Positions 38,926 through 51,550 are shown, counted from the first letter of the stretch. The stretch: 64,000 nt of DNA from Latrodectus hesperus (GCA_037975125.1 JAJQOW010000014.1:2877286-2941285); one strand, 5' to 3'. The notes: generated by a model not told the origin, from the letters alone. Made by a program: numbers and translations.

Positions 38926-41592
38926 CAGTGATTCTCAACCTGTGGGGCGCACTCCCCTAGGGGGGCGTGAGCACACTAATGGGGGGACGCGAGCATATAA
39001 AACAGAAAATGTTAATTAAAAAAATTGATTAAGTGACTGAAAGGAAAGAACACACACATACAAAACAAAATACATTTCGAAATATTTAATAATTAACTTA
39101 TTAAATTAAAACAACTTACTAAATTAAAAACAAATTTAATAATTATTAGTGACTTCCTTGGGCCTGTCTTTCAGAGCAAAGTTTTTCGAAGGAGAGTTTA
39201 ATATTAGAAACAGACACTCTCAGTTCTTTTTCTATATTTAACTGAGATCTATATTTTGTCTTCAAAGAAGCCACCGCAGAAATTCCAGTTTCACAAAGGT
39301 AAGATGTTGAAAATAGAGTAGAATGCGAAATGCGTCTGTTTTTAGTGCAGAAAACTCATCATCCACTCCTGCCCAAAATTCAAAGAGTGATTTATTACTC
39401 AACTGTCTTTTGATTTCGTCGCTTGCCGTGAAGTCTATGAAGGTTTCTTCCTCTTCAATTGAGAGTCCTTCGGGAGTATTTTGAAATGGATCCCTCACCC
39501 ACTTGTAACTTGATATCAGTTTGTCGTCAGCCAGAAAGTACTTTTTAAATTTCTTTGCTAGCATTGGTAAATAATTTTCAATGGTTACAAAAACAACTTT
39601 TACATGTTGTTCTTCAGCTTCATAAGTTTCAATACAATCATTCAAATTTGCAAACATTGTTAAGTTTTCTTGCTTTAAATTTCTGCTCCATAATTCCAAT
39701 TTCCTACAAAAAGAATTAACTTTATCACTCAAATCCAATATATGTATATTTGCTCCTTGCAGTTGAAGAATCAAGTTATTTAATTTCGCGAATATGTCAA
39801 CCACACACACACATCTAGCTCAATTTCATCACAAATAAACTATCGTGAAAATTCTCAGCTTCCGGTCTGTTTTTCTCTTCTAGGAAAACGGCGATTTCTT
39901 CTCTTAATTCATAAGCACGTTGCAAAAATTTCCCTCGTGATAACCATCTTGCCTCGCAATAAAATAGTAACGCTGAATGTACTGCACCCATGTCCTTACA
40001 AAGTGCGGAAAAAATTCTTGATTTCAGGGGTCTCATTTTTATATAATTTACTACGGTTACAACCGTAATTAACACAATATTCAAACCAGGACTCATTTCT
40101 TTGGACGCCAAAGCTTCTCTGTGGATCATGCAATGTGTCCAGACGCACGGTGGCAATTTTTGTTTCACAAGTGCTTGAATACTTTGGAATCTTCTGGACA
40201 TAGAAGCACCATCGGTGCATATTCCGACGCAAGTTTTCCATTCTATGTTTGCCTCGTTCATAAAATCATTTAAGATAGCAAATAATGCGAGTGCTGTTGC
40301 TTTGAGTTCTATTGGTTTGTAGAAAAGTAATTCTTCTACTACTGACAAATCATCACAAAATCTAACATAGGCAATGAAATGAGTATCTTTATTACTATCT
40401 GTTGCCTTATCGAGCTGTATTGAAAACAACTTGTCACGCAACTTTGACAAAAGCAGACACTCCACTTATTCAGCTATATCAGCAATTCGACAGGCAACAG
40501 TATTATTTAAAACACTGCAATTGTTTTGTATATATTGAGGTATGTATTGTATGTATTGAGGTATAGACACTGCAATTGTTTTACAAAATTATCTCCAAAC
40601 ATAATTTCTACAATCTCAATTGCGGCTGGTAAAATAAGCTATTCACCAATGTTGTGAGGCTTTTTACATTTGGCTATTTTATATGAAACTTTGTAAGAGG
40701 CAATTAAAGCTTTTTCATTCACAGACAAAGTTTTTTTAAACTACGATTTTTGCTTTTCATATGATTTTAATTTTAATTCCAAGAATTTTCTGGGTTTGTT
40801 TACGTACTTACTATGAAGCGTTTCCAAATGTCGTTTAAGTTTATTAGGTTTCATGCTGTCTGCCGCTAACATTTTTGAGCAACTGATACACAGAGTCCTT
40901 TCTTCTTCATTAATTTCAGTACTAGTGAACCCAAAATTTAAGTATTCTTGAGAATATTTTCTTGATTTTATTTTCGGAACCACGCTCGTCTGTGTACTTG
41001 TTGATGCTTGTCTATCGTCAAATGCTCGCTTACGCAAGCTTAAAAATTTATCCATGATTCTGTAAGTCTGCTGCCGTGAATATTTAATACGGTGAATTTC
41101 AATTACACGAAAATATATATAACATACACATTCAGAATAGATTCAATAGCGATAGAAGAATCGACTCGAATGAGATTGTCTGGAATTGTATTGGAGTAAT
41201 AGAACTTTCTCCTTCTCCATATGAGAAAACATTTGTTCACATCTGCGCACGCTCCTAACTTAACTTTTAGGTTGACCAGACAAATTCCAGACAAATTGAA
41301 ACTTATCGCGAAACCGTGAGAATGCCCGACATGGTGGGACGCAAGAGCAATAAAAAGGCATAGGATTCTGGTTTTTTAAATGCTGAGAATCGGTGTTGCA
41401 AAATGTCTATAAATTTCCGTATTCTTGGTAATTTGTAAAGTTTGAAATTAAGGTTGTAGTGTAGGCTTAGCGCCAAAATACTCAAAATGCATTATTATTG
41501 TATACATTTTATTGTATGTGGTGGGGAGAAGGGCGCGATGAAAATTATGATTGCAAATTGGGCCGTTAATACTAAAAGGTTTAGAAACACTG
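38926..41592 (-). mobile_element. hAT transposon nested in the P-element fossil
   Basis: A 2667-bp element bounded by a perfect 8-bp target duplication, GCTTTACG (38918-38925 and 41593-41600), the size diagnostic of hAT. Ends: CAGTGATTCTCAACCTGTGG on the left, and CAGTGTTTCTAAACCTTTTA on the right read inward; CAGTG, TTCT and AACCT match. Removing the element and one duplication copy restores the P-element reading across NRKA-ISNFS. The transposase inside, on the minus strand, is disabled. Confidence 0.93.
39130..41055 (-). pseudogene. hAT transposase (ZBED5/SCAND3-like)
   Basis: It starts at 41055 with MDKFLSLRKRAFDDRQASTS. A BED finger follows: CISCSKMLAADSMKPNKLKR then HLETLHSKY (C-x2-C...H-x4-H). 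A gap with stops (40740-40466) precedes LFSIQLDKATDSNKDTHFIA, WKTCVGICTDGASMS (catalytic Asp region), THCMIHREAL and EARWLSRGK. The frame shifts near 39815 before DIFAKLNNLILQLQG, and again near 39300. There the C-terminal block becomes YLCETGISAVASLKTKYRSQ, ending in TAA near 39150. This is the ZBED5-type hAT layout, nearly full length. The frameshifts and stops make it non-functional as it stands. Confidence 0.88.
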
Positions 41593-41689
41593 GCTTTACG
41601 ATTTATTGAATTATTATCAGTCACTATACCCATAATTTTAAAGCCTATATTCTAATTCGTGTTGATAAAAGTTTACATTTTGTATAAAC

Positions 41690-44110
41690 CTTGATATTTT
41701 GATGCCAAGATCTGACTAGCAATATGGCCGCTACAAAAAAGCTAAACTAAGATGAATTAAATTTCCTCGTCCAATTTAAGGGGTAACTTATTCTACACTG
41801 AACCAATGTAAATTGGTTCTTTCTAAATGGTAACAAACAGGAAAAATAGGTACTTGCATATTATCCTGTAGACTGTTTTCCCTCACAAAAACATGTCAAA
41901 GACTTTAGCAAATTTTAATATATCTTTTTCAAAATGTTAAGGAATTGCCAAACAGCTTACTAATATTTTCATTTTAGCAGATAGATAGAACTTAATTTGC
42001 AATTTATATGATGCTAAATTACATCATTAAACGACACATATTTTTTCACAGGTATGGTCAACAAGGTGATACATGAATGTTGAAAAATGTAGCAATGTTT
42101 TTAAATGAGCAGTTGTAAATATAATATGGTTAGCAGTTTTATCTGGTTATATTTTGTAACTAAATAAAACTACTAACTATATTATTTTTATTTTATCACA
42201 ATTACAATGTGTAATGATGTACAATGGAATCAAACATTATAATATAAATTTCATACACTAACCACAAATTTAAAACTGCAAATTAGAATTATAAATCTAA
42301 GACATTCTAAATCTTACACTGAATTGTAGTGCTTCATTGTGTTACATATGATTCACATTAAATTATAATTTTTTTTCCTTTAATGTAACATTTGTCATGA
42401 ACTAGTGAGAGCCACTTTTCATATCAAAGCAGTATTTTTTTTTCTATTCACAAATACATATATATATTATTGTTTTGTTGAGATGGTAATGAAGCTTCGC
42501 TTAAAAAATTCTGACATTTACAATTTCTTGTTATGTGTTAAACTAAAAAATTTTGCCTTTGCATAAACAAAATATAAAAATTATCTTTTGATAATGAAGG
42601 CTATTTTTTTAAAAAAAGCTAGCGATTTAATTATAAACTGTTTATGCATTTTACAATATTTTTAGAATTATACATACTTAAAAATTTGTAGTTTCTTTTT
42701 GATTACATAAATGTAGTTTTCTTTATTTGAAGGGATTGCCAAAATTTTTACTTTTGAACAAAACATCGCAAAAATTTAATATTTTAAAAATGCTTTCATT
42801 GCATATTTACTATGAAAACTAATCTTTCAATAATTGCAGGTTTTCTTTGTTAAAGTGCTCTAAATTTAGGAATATGTAATGTATTTCATTTTTGTAGACA
42901 CTGTATATGCATATTTAACATATACAAATTAATATGCAACTGTATTCCTCTCACCTATATAATTATTACATAGTTTTAACTACACCAAGCTATCCTTGAC
43001 CGTTTTAAGAATTACATTTTTTATTTCCGTCTTTTTAGCTCGTGAGATTTAATTTTGAATTTAATATCTACATATATATTTTTTTAAAATTTTGTGTATA
43101 TTGAAGTTATTCTTGCTACTTCATATATTATATTTAACAAATGATGAAATTATTCCTTTTCTATATTTATTAATATTAGCAGAGATAAACACATAATACA
43201 ATTGTGAATATTTTTAGAGTTTTATTAGATATATCAAAGATAACTTCTCATTTAACTAAATGCCTTATTTTGCTTGAGTTGCTGTTATACATTCTTTAAA
43301 TGATTCTGTGAAGTAAGGTACTTGGTTTTGGTATTCATAAAAAATGGAGTAAAGGTTAATTTAAGGAACAAAGGTTAATTAAATTTTTAAAAAGCAAGTT
43401 TTGCCTTTCAAAAATTTGTTAGACTTTCAGTACTATTTTGAAAGATCAAAATACATGAAAAAATACTTTTAGTTGAATTTTATGTTTATAATATATGCAA
43501 ATTTTGATTTCTTCATAATTTTTGGAAAAAATAGTGTTTATTGAATTTGATTTATTGCACTACAAACTATTCTTAAGTTACATCTAAGACCATATTTGAA
43601 ATAATTCCTAGATGTAATTTTAAAGGATACTGAATTTCAATGTTTATTTAAGCAAGAATAATACAAAGTATTCAGTATATAAAATTATTTCCTGTAAAAA
43701 AAATTAATGGGTATAAAAATATAGTAAAATAACACATAGCAATATTTTAATAGAAAAATATATATAAAATTTAATTGTATTAGAAAAATTGGTTCTTGTT
43801 GAGAATAATAGTAAAGTATATCAAAATTTGTGCACCATAAAATATATCTACCCAGAATTATATTAGTGTTGAAAGATTTAAAATAAATACTAGGTTAAAA
43901 AATGAGTAGTAAATTCTCTAATTCTTTAATCTTGTCTATAATAATATGTGAAATAAATAGTTAAAAGAAAAAATTTCAAAATGCATATGATTTCGTCAGC
44001 ATGTCAGGTTTACCAATTACGAAAGTAATTTGGTACTATTCTGCATGACATTTTTGTAAGTATTTAATCACATGATTAATTTGACCAATGAACGATCACA
44101 TTTGACTCAT
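41690..44110. other. Intergenic, AT-rich, nothing seen
   Basis: About 2.4 kb of AT-rich sequence. I found no ORF, TE protein or RNA gene in it. Confidence 0.5.
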
Positions 44111-44113
44111 GGG

Positions 44114-44247
44114 TTGAACAACCTGTTGTTCAATTACTATCGCTATGGTATTCACAGTTAACCTGTGAATACCACTTTCTAATTCTTCGATTCAGGTTGC
44201 TACCTTATGGTGTTTGAACTCCCGGTTAACCTTGTGGTCAAGGTTAA
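44114..44247. repeat. Cluster of three perfect inverted repeats
   Basis: First: TTGAACAAC / GTTGTTCAA (44114-44122, 44125-44133, 2-nt spacer). Second: TGGTATTCACAG / CTGTGAATACCA (44146-44157, 44163-44174, 5-nt loop TTAAC). Third: TTAACCTTG / CAAGGTTAA (44226-44234, 44239-44247, loop TGGT). The words GTTAACC and GTGAATAC recur between the second and third. Three perfect palindromes within 134 bp is far more than background. No coding sequence overlaps them. Confidence 0.85.
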
Positions 44248-44520
44248 TGGTGAATACGAGGGTCAATTCCTCAAGATAATTCTGTAATAGTTTCAAGTAT
44301 TACATATAAAACGCGCATGTCACGCAATCACGTTACCTCATAAACGAAAAGCACGTCATACATACGTAATCCGAGCCGTTAAGCCAGTTTGGCGAACTTA
44401 TCGCACCACTTTATCGCCTGCTTGGCGTATTTTACCCTTTGTACAGTTCACTACTCTTAAAGGAAACAACTAGATTTTAATGCACAAGTAATGACCTTTA
44501 AAATAAAAGCACAAGTAATA
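44248..44520. other. CpG-containing intergenic patch
   Basis: This stretch, for example 44310-44450, has several CpG words (AACGCGCATGTCACG, CATACGTAATCCGAGCCG) in otherwise CpG-poor DNA. It could be a TE terminus or a promoter; nothing further can be said. Confidence 0.3.
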
Positions 44521-44542
44521 TAATAGCTTATCTATTATTGCA

Positions 44543-44625
44543 GGGGTGGCCAACCCGTAGCTCGCAAGCCACATATGGTTCTTAGAAGAATTATTTGCGG
44601 CTCTCGATAAATGTACTCGAGAGAG
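44543..44625 (+). mobile_element. hAT terminal fragment
   Basis: CAGGGGTGGCCAACCCGTAG followed by CTCGCAAGCCACATATGG, the typical terminus of hAT elements (CAGGGGTGGCCAAC...). No matching second end was found nearby. It resembles the left end of the hAT remnant at 28450. Confidence 0.65.
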
Positions 44626-44739
44626 GATCAAGCTCTACAATTAAAATATAAGTCGACGCTGATTACTGAATTCTGGAAATTTATACCAGAATCGAAGATG
44701 GATTAAATCAGTACTATTGAGAAGAATAGTCGAAAACTC

Positions 44740-45015
44740 AATCACTAAACATTATAGAACAATATCTAGATTTGGCTTGCCTTGTTTTATAACTAATGGC
44801 CAAAAAAGTCAGTTTGAAATTTTATTAAAATCCATATCCAAATTGCTTAAAATTCAAAAGGTAAAATCACTAGTTTATTACCCTCACTTGAAATAACTCA
44901 GTTTCAAAGCAGCACAAAAGGCCCGTAACACTGCTTTTAAATTACTCACTGATTCCACCTACTTTACACTATTGCCTTAAATTTCCGAGTCATACTGAAA
45001 GATAATCTAGATCTA
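44740..45015 (+). pseudogene. Ty3/gypsy integrase scrap
   Basis: Reads RFGLPCFITNGQKSQFEILL then KSISKLLKIQKVKSLVYYPH, which follows the integrase core wording RFGxPxxITTDQGxQFxSxLF...LLGIxxxxTTxYHP. The second catalytic Asp position is Asn, and stops follow. Only about 90 codons remain and no LTR is seen. Confidence 0.6.
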
Positions 45016-45564
45016 AATAAATTCCTGAAACAAAGATTCACAACTCTCTCAAAAAATATGTAATACTACTAAAATGGGAATATCCTCCAAAGAATTGAAT
45101 AAAAATCTCAAAAGTCATTTCAGCAAACAATTAACGAGCATTCTCTCATCCAATAGTATCTTTCACATAATTTAATATATAAGTTTTTATTCACACAAAA
45201 CTTTCTGATGGTACTTGCATATTTGACTTATAGTACTTGCATATTAGTCACTCAAATCTCTAAATGACTCTTCTTTTAAAATATAGTATTATAATAACAA
45301 TACTTTTGAGCTCATCATTGACGGCAGGAAATCTCACTATTATTTCACTAGATTTATTTAAACCAACATTTTTACTGCGGAGATTGTCAAGTTTATAGAA
45401 TCTGGATTATTATCGTAAAATTTTAACATCGTGTAATGGATAACATAAGAATAAACCTTGCACAGATGATAATTTGTTTCCACGTCTTCCACGTAGCAAT
45501 TTCTTTCGTATTGTTTAAAGCGTTGCTGCGTAGTACGAGAAAAAATAGCGTATCAGCTAGATAC

Positions 45565-46330
45565 TTACTTCAACGTGAAGTGTGCAGAACAGTTAATTTT
45601 TTGAGGGCAAAACGTTTAACGAGTAAGGAGATTCACTATTAAATATCGGCAGTGTATGGACCACACGCAATGTCACGTTCAGTCATTGTGAAATGGTGCC
45701 AGCAGTTCGAAAACGATCGCATAGACTTAACCGATGCGGAAAGTCAAGGAAGGTCAACAACGGTGAACTCATCGGACACGGTTGAGCAGGTGAAAGGCAT
45801 TACTCTCATCAATGGCAGTGTAAGCGTCACACACATTGCACAGAAGTTAGAAACATCCGTTGGCAGTGCTCATTTCTTCGTCCCTTACCAATTAGGTTAT
45901 CACAAATTCTGTTTACAATAGGTTCCGTATTCTTTGAATTCCGAACACTAAGAAGCAAGGTTTGTAACTTCTCTGGAATTCCTTCAATGTTTTGCTGAAA
46001 GCAATGGTTTCTTAAGCCGCATCATTACGGATGATAAGACGTAGGTTCATCATTTCATCAAGAAATGAAGCAATTGTAAATGGAATACAGAAACATATCA
46101 TCGCTCGTGAGAACAAAATCCAAAGCTCCCCTATCAGCGAGTAAAGTCATGACTACGGTTTCTTTTTTTATTCTAAAGGAGTTGTCTACACTGAGTTTAT
46201 GTAGAACGGCACAACTATTAATGAGGAATCCTGCCACAAAGCACTAAAAGGTTTGGAAAAAGCTATGAAAAATAAGAGACGTGGAAAATTAACTAAAAGC
46301 ATTGTCCTCTTACGTTCCAATGTAAAACAT
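45565..46330 (+). pseudogene. mariner transposase remnant
   Basis: The helix-turn-helix half reads FLRAKRLTSKEIHY, stop, ISAVYGPHAMSRSVIVKWCQ, QFENDRIDLTDAESQGRSTT and VSVTHIAQKLETSVGSAH. The catalytic half begins with FLSRIITDDKT (first Asp), then a region matching GxxxxxFxxxGTTINxE, and ends near the LHDNARPH position as a degraded reading. This is the mariner/SETMAR-type order. Stops and frame changes are frequent, and the right part is cut off where the CCAAGATAGG repeat begins at 46338. Terminal repeats were not found. Confidence 0.8.
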
Positions 46331-46337
46331 CAGAAGG

Positions 46338-46595
46338 CTAATCGTAGCTTTGAGGCCAGTATTGGCGGTCTACATCAGGCCAATATTGGATGGTCTACAT
46401 TTCATTATATGGAACTAATATGGATTGTCTAGATAAGACCAAGCTTGGCAACCTTCATTGGAGCAATCTGGTTGGTCAAGATAGGACAAAGCATGGCTGT
46501 CAAAATTTTTCCTACTTAAGCAGCCAAGATAGGATTAAGCTATGCTACCAAAATTGGCCCAAATTTGGAAGCCAAGATAAGACCTATCTTGGTTT
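46338..46595 (+). repeat. CCAAGATAGG-type dispersed repeat, copy 2
   Basis: Collinear with copy 1: CTAATCGTAGCTTTG, CCAGTATTGGCGGTCTA, TCTACATTTCATTATAT, GCCAAGATAGGATTAAGC and AAGACCTATCTTGGTT. It starts exactly where the mariner remnant stops, so it may have inserted there. Confidence 0.75.
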
Positions 46596-46832
46596 ACAGG
46601 TTTATCTAAATTATAAGTAGTTCATAATAATAACAAAAGATTTTATTTTGAATTGCAAAATTAGAAGGAAGCTATTTTAAATTATTATAATAAGTACGAA
46701 TTTTTTTCATTTAAATCTGCATTGATGCATCTTACATGAGTAACATAATTGTAATGCTTAAAATGTATTATTTAGGATTCCATTTTGAAAATAAACACAA
46801 GTGCCAAATATGTTATTCTTTCAAGCCATCTT

Positions 46833-47086
46833 GGAACAGGTGCTGTGTAGTCCAGGATGCCAAATTCTGAGTTTGGCGTTTTTTGGCGGATTTCCTTATT
46901 TATTTGGTAACCTCATTTTTATTACGTCATACATATGAAGACCTATAAGAATTATGCAGAAAATTCTATTTTGGTAACCCTAGTATTTATGTCATCGTGC
47001 AAGTCACGATACGTCATCTTGGCAACATTTCTTCATCGTCAAAAAAATTTAAAATTTGACATCCTGGATTATGGGGTACCACCGCA
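46833..47086 (+). mobile_element. Long-TIR MITE, copy 1
   Basis: The left end GGAACAGGTGCTGTGTAGTC and the right end share an inverted block: CCAGGATG(C/T)CAAAT on the left, and CATCCTGGATTATGG on the right. The middle, GACCTATAAGAATTATGCAG, matches copy 2 in reverse orientation. It has no coding capacity. Confidence 0.75.
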
Positions 47087-47089
47087 ATC

Positions 47090-48264
47090 TCTAAATAATT
47101 TACAAAATGTACAAATTATGTGATGAAAATCAGATTATGTTGAATTTAACATTCAAAAAGAAATAGAAGTGAAATAAAAATTAAGTAAATATTTATTACT
47201 TACCAATTGTGAATACATGAATGATTTAGCATATAAATCTAAATATCGTATATGCAATATTTTAAATAATCATATTAGCATTATATTAATTTTATTTGTT
47301 TTTTATTATAAGAGGATCATGTTTCTGCATTGTTTAACAGTCATTAACTGTCAATTTTTTTCTATATAATCACTTGTTTATATTTTACACTATTTTTATT
47401 TCACTAAATATAAATGATTCTTTTCTATTAAGTAAATTCCAATTAAATTAAAATATAAATTTTGTTTTTATAAGAAACTAAACTGAGAATTTATACATTT
47501 AAAAACTTTTTACTTATGCCTCTAATGAAGAAAAAAAAATTCATTTTATCTTTCTAACTTTTAATGAATTACTATACATCTAACAGAAAAAGTATCAAAA
47601 TTTGTATTATACCTATTTAAAAATATTCAGTTAAAGGTTAACTGCTTTTTCTGAATATTTTAACATTAGTTCACATCTCGCTGTCAGACTTTCGAATATT
47701 ATTTTTTTCTTTACATAAGAAACAATATAAATAAAAGAAACCCATACATTATTTGTTAAGATTTAAACATTAATGATCTAGAAATATTTTGTCCTGAAAA
47801 TATTAACTAGATAGTATAGCAGTTTATTCTAAAATTTTTATTTTACAAAATGCATGTATTTTTGCAATATAGATAATACATGTTATTTCTTTATATTTAT
47901 AAAATTCAGCTTTCAGCGTTGCTGTTCATTATAATCGGTCAGGACTAGAACAGCACCTGTAAATTTAACGATAAAAATTATTAGAATAATACTATTTCAC
48001 ACATGGATACATTATATTTAAAAAATAATCGAAGCTTTTTTCTAGCTGGAAGTAATTTTTTAATTTTAGAGAGTTTCAAAATTAAATTTTTTGGATATGA
48101 TATCAACTACTGACTCTTTCAACTATAAGCATATGATTTTATCATAAACAAATTTTAATTATAATATTGTAACTTTTCACTCAACAGTATTTGTTGCCAT
48201 AAAAATTATTATTGAAAGAAATAGTTGACAGAAAAATATTCTATGATGTAGACTTTTAAACATT
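47090..48264. other. Intergenic, AT-rich
   Basis: No gene or TE recognised. One 11-bp inverted pair, AAAATATTCAG / CTGAATATTTT, lies at about 47621-47662. Confidence 0.5.
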
Positions 48265-48665
48265 TATAGCATTATTCTGGAAACGGTCACTAATCAATGT
48301 CCAACATAAGTAGATTTTTTTTAAATATTTTATTTTGACTTAAAATTTAGCACAAATGTTGTGAAGAATCTAGATTAATGTTCCACAAGCTCCATAATGT
48401 GTAAACCTAATGTTCTTTTATTGTGTAATCAAAAATAAAATAAAAGTTTGCAATTTTTCATACAAGCAACTTTCAATAGGATATAACTTTATGATATGTT
48501 ATTAGAGAAATACAAAATTACCATTAGTCATACCTTTAAGTAATAATTAATCATAATAAGTAAATTACATAACTGTATTGATGTACTTTTAGGCAAAGAA
48601 TACTGAGATTCATGTCATATCAGAAACATTTGAAACTGTTTGGAAAGAAATAATTTACACTGTTC
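48265..48665 (+). repeat. Diverged duplication, copy 1
   Basis: TTCTGGAAACGGTCACTAAT at about 48274 corresponds to TTCTGAAAACAGTTACTAAT at about 48995. Weaker but ordered matches continue for about 400 bp, for example ATGTCCAACATA/ATATCCAATAGG and TTTTAAATATTTTA in both. Both copies run in the same direction with an offset of about 720 bp. Confidence 0.6.
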
Positions 48666-48984
48666 TACATTTTCAACAGAAATTTGAAGCCTAACTATTC
48701 TAATATTTGCTTATGATTTTTCAATAGCACTAATAATTAAAAATAACTGATAAATATAGCTTCAGATATTTGGTAATTATTTTGAATATTTCGCAGTAAA
48801 TTATAAATCAGATTAAAACATCTGTAGCAATATTAAAATTAGTTACAGTTTGAATTGTAAATAATTTTTATTAATTTATTATTCTTTATTAACGATAAGT
48901 CTTGTACAATTCAAAATTCCGTCAGTACAAGATGGAAATAAACTAAAATTTATGTGCCTCGCCTTGGAATTACAAATATAAGGT

Positions 48985-49395
48985 ACTTAACTCCATTCTG
49001 AAAACAGTTACTAATTAATATCCAATAGGAAAGTCAAATAGATTATTAAGAAGTTATTTTTTTAAATATTTTACTTTGATTGGGTTAAAAGTTGTTATTA
49101 ATGTGAAAATGATGTATTTACATTATATTCATGAGCTCTGTAATATGCAAAGTAAGAGTTTTTGTTTTATGTTAATGTCGCACATTAAATGAACACTTTT
49201 ACAGTTTTCAAGTTGGAGCATTAAATAAGATACTTTATGTTATATTATGTGGATAAAGCTACTCACCTCCGACTTGGTTCAAACCTTTAAAAAAATCCTT
49301 AATTTTTAAATAAATTATATTAATGTATATTTAGAAATATTGACTTTCAAGCTGCATCAGAAATATTTTACACAATATAAAAAAAAGGGAAAAAT
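48985..49395 (+). repeat. Diverged duplication, copy 2
   Basis: Partner of 48265-48665. No ORF is present in either copy. Confidence 0.6.
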
Positions 49396-49399
49396 TTTT

Positions 49400-51270
49400 T
49401 GACATTAATTTTGCACAACTTATTTGATAAATAATTGTGAAATTAATTGTATTGTGAAAAGTATAGGAAAAAATCATTAGAAAAAAAAGAATTTACATTT
49501 TTATGTTTTTTAAGTTATGGGTAATATTTTTAAATCAATATTTTAAAAAATTAAAGCATTCAAATTTTTAAGAACTAATAAGATAATATTTCTGGGTTAT
49601 TAAGAATTATAAAGTGACTAAATTCATTTACTTAGAAAATGCATAAACAATATGAATTTTAAGATGAAAAATGCAAGAAAACAATTGACTTTAGAAGCAC
49701 TGTTTTTCATAGCAATGCTATAATCTAGAAATTTTTATTTAGCTTAGGATGATTTTGTTTAGCAAAATGCTTTTTCATGTCAATTATCTATAAGTAATAA
49801 TAATTTAAATGGTTATTCAGTTAAAAATTAACATTATGCTATACAAGCAATTTACGCATTTAAATGACTATATTTCTAAAATATTACAAATTTGCAGTGA
49901 CTAAGTGCATTAGTAAATAATGAAAAAAGAATTTATAAAGGCAAGAGGACCACTATAAAGAGGAAAAATATTACTTAATTTGTATGGCCCTGTTATAAAA
50001 ATGAAGCCATGATTGTAACCAAAATATAACTAATTTCATTTGATTTGTAGTTTCCATAAATTTGCACTTGTTTTTAATTTGGCATCAAAGGCCCTAGTCT
50101 TTGGATTCCCCCACCCCCATGTATTTCACAAGATACAATTCTATATAACGGCAAGAATACTTTGAATATTTTTGTTTACAATTTTTTACATTTCCTCCAT
50201 TCTAAAATTCAGTAAAACTTATTAAGAGTTCTAGACAAATAAGATTATTATTTGAAAAAAATTATGATTAAAATAATATGCAAATAAGTTAATGGATGTA
50301 TAATATTGAATTTAAGAATAACTTCCTAGTTAATGTATATATTTTGAATAATATTTTGCACTTTACTCTTAATAGATAAAATTTAAAAATTGAAATAACA
50401 TGGTCAACAATATAAAAAGCAACAATGATCTATACCTTACTGACAACACAAATTAGTTAAAAAAATTTTTTAACCATTAAAACTTGTTTATCCATTGAGA
50501 TTTTTTACAGTATATATAAAAATTAGTAAGCTAATTATTAAATATATTCTTCGGTACTTACATTTGATTTAAATAAATGAATCTAATTTTCCTACATAAT
50601 GCAAGAAACTGAAAATTTAAAGTTGTTTTTTTAATATATACAAGTAACAGATAATTGTTGTCTATAGAGTAAAAAATTTATCCATTGTATTAAAATATAT
50701 AATAAGTAATTTACAACTAATTAACTCAGCAATGAGATAATCTATGAAGCCAAATAAATCGAAATAGTTTTTTCCGAATAATATTCTGTAAATACATTTA
50801 TCAGAATAAATATATGTGAATATATAAAAGTAGAAGTAGATAAATACTCGTACAGCTAATTTATTAATAGGTATAACAATAATACGAATTTATATGGCTA
50901 TGGGACAGTTTTATGGTTAATAATATACAAAACAATTGCAAGTTTATATAATATATCTAAACATAATAATATGAAATATTTTGATTTCGATTTTATTTTA
51001 ATTTCAAATTAATTAAGATTTTCATGGTAACCAAAATTTGTTATTACAAATATAAGAAGAATCAAATTTACCAACACGGCTACTTTTTTGAAAATTTCTT
51101 GATAAATAAATAAAACAGTCGTGATTAAACTTCAATAATAGAAGTTGTAAGATGATGGAAGTCAGGAACATTGATCTTAATTTGTAAAATAACTCTTTGT
51201 AAACAAAAATGCTACAAAACAGCTTAGAAAAGCAGGCAAACATATTGAATTTAACTCTAGATATGATTTA
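49400..51270. other. Intergenic, AT-rich, nothing seen
   Basis: No coding potential of note. The minus frame at 51022-51243 is Cys/Phe/Leu-rich and resembles nothing I know. Confidence 0.5.
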
Positions 51271-51274
51271 TTTT

Positions 51275-51550
51275 GGCATGCCCAAGGTTGGTAGTAACTT
51301 GGCTACCTTTCTAGGACCAATTATGGTTTATTATGGTGGACTGAGGAAAATTAAGCCCCCATGATAGGACTAACCTTTGATTATCTGAGCATGCTGTGTA
51401 TTGGGAAAATTTTAAACCCCTTGATAGGACCACCTTGGCTTATCTTGGCTTGCTGTATATTGGGGAAAACTTAACTTCCATCATTGGTCAATTATTAGAG
51501 TTATATTTTAAAGATTGCCAATATTGGGCCAAGCTATTTTGCTACTTGGG
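51275..51550 (-). repeat. CCAAGATAGG-type dispersed repeat, copy 3 (inverted)
   Basis: Its right end, CCAATATTGGGCCAAGCTAT then TTTGCTACTTGGG, is the reverse complement of the left end of copy 1. Internally it has tandem blocks of about 65 bp containing CCCCxTGATAGGACxAACCTTxGxTTATCT and GCTGTATATTGGGGAAAA. Confidence 0.65.

Larger units (their letters stand above)
37600..41680 (-). pseudogene. P-element/THAP9-like transposase fossil, split by a hAT insertion
   Basis: Minus-strand pieces in order: NIGFKIMGIVTDNNSINRKA (about 41650-41593), then after the insertion AISNFS (from 38925), HPADPLRPFF and VIDSVHLMKSVRNNWIE (about 38880-38760), WWDIVNVKSISKGKIKLNPM through LTRETHSALRYTFQAF (38591-38280), IQTDKFESRFGQYRSMSGDQ (about 38230-38160), and GGLLYPSEFVTNIVLRI (about 37815-37765). 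The ESRFGxYRxxSG and GGLxxPS blocks and the DxVHLxKxVRNNW block are characteristic of P-element transposases and THAP9. Stops and frameshifts occur throughout. No THAP domain is found at the N-terminal side. The interrupting element is 38926-41592. Confidence 0.78.
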
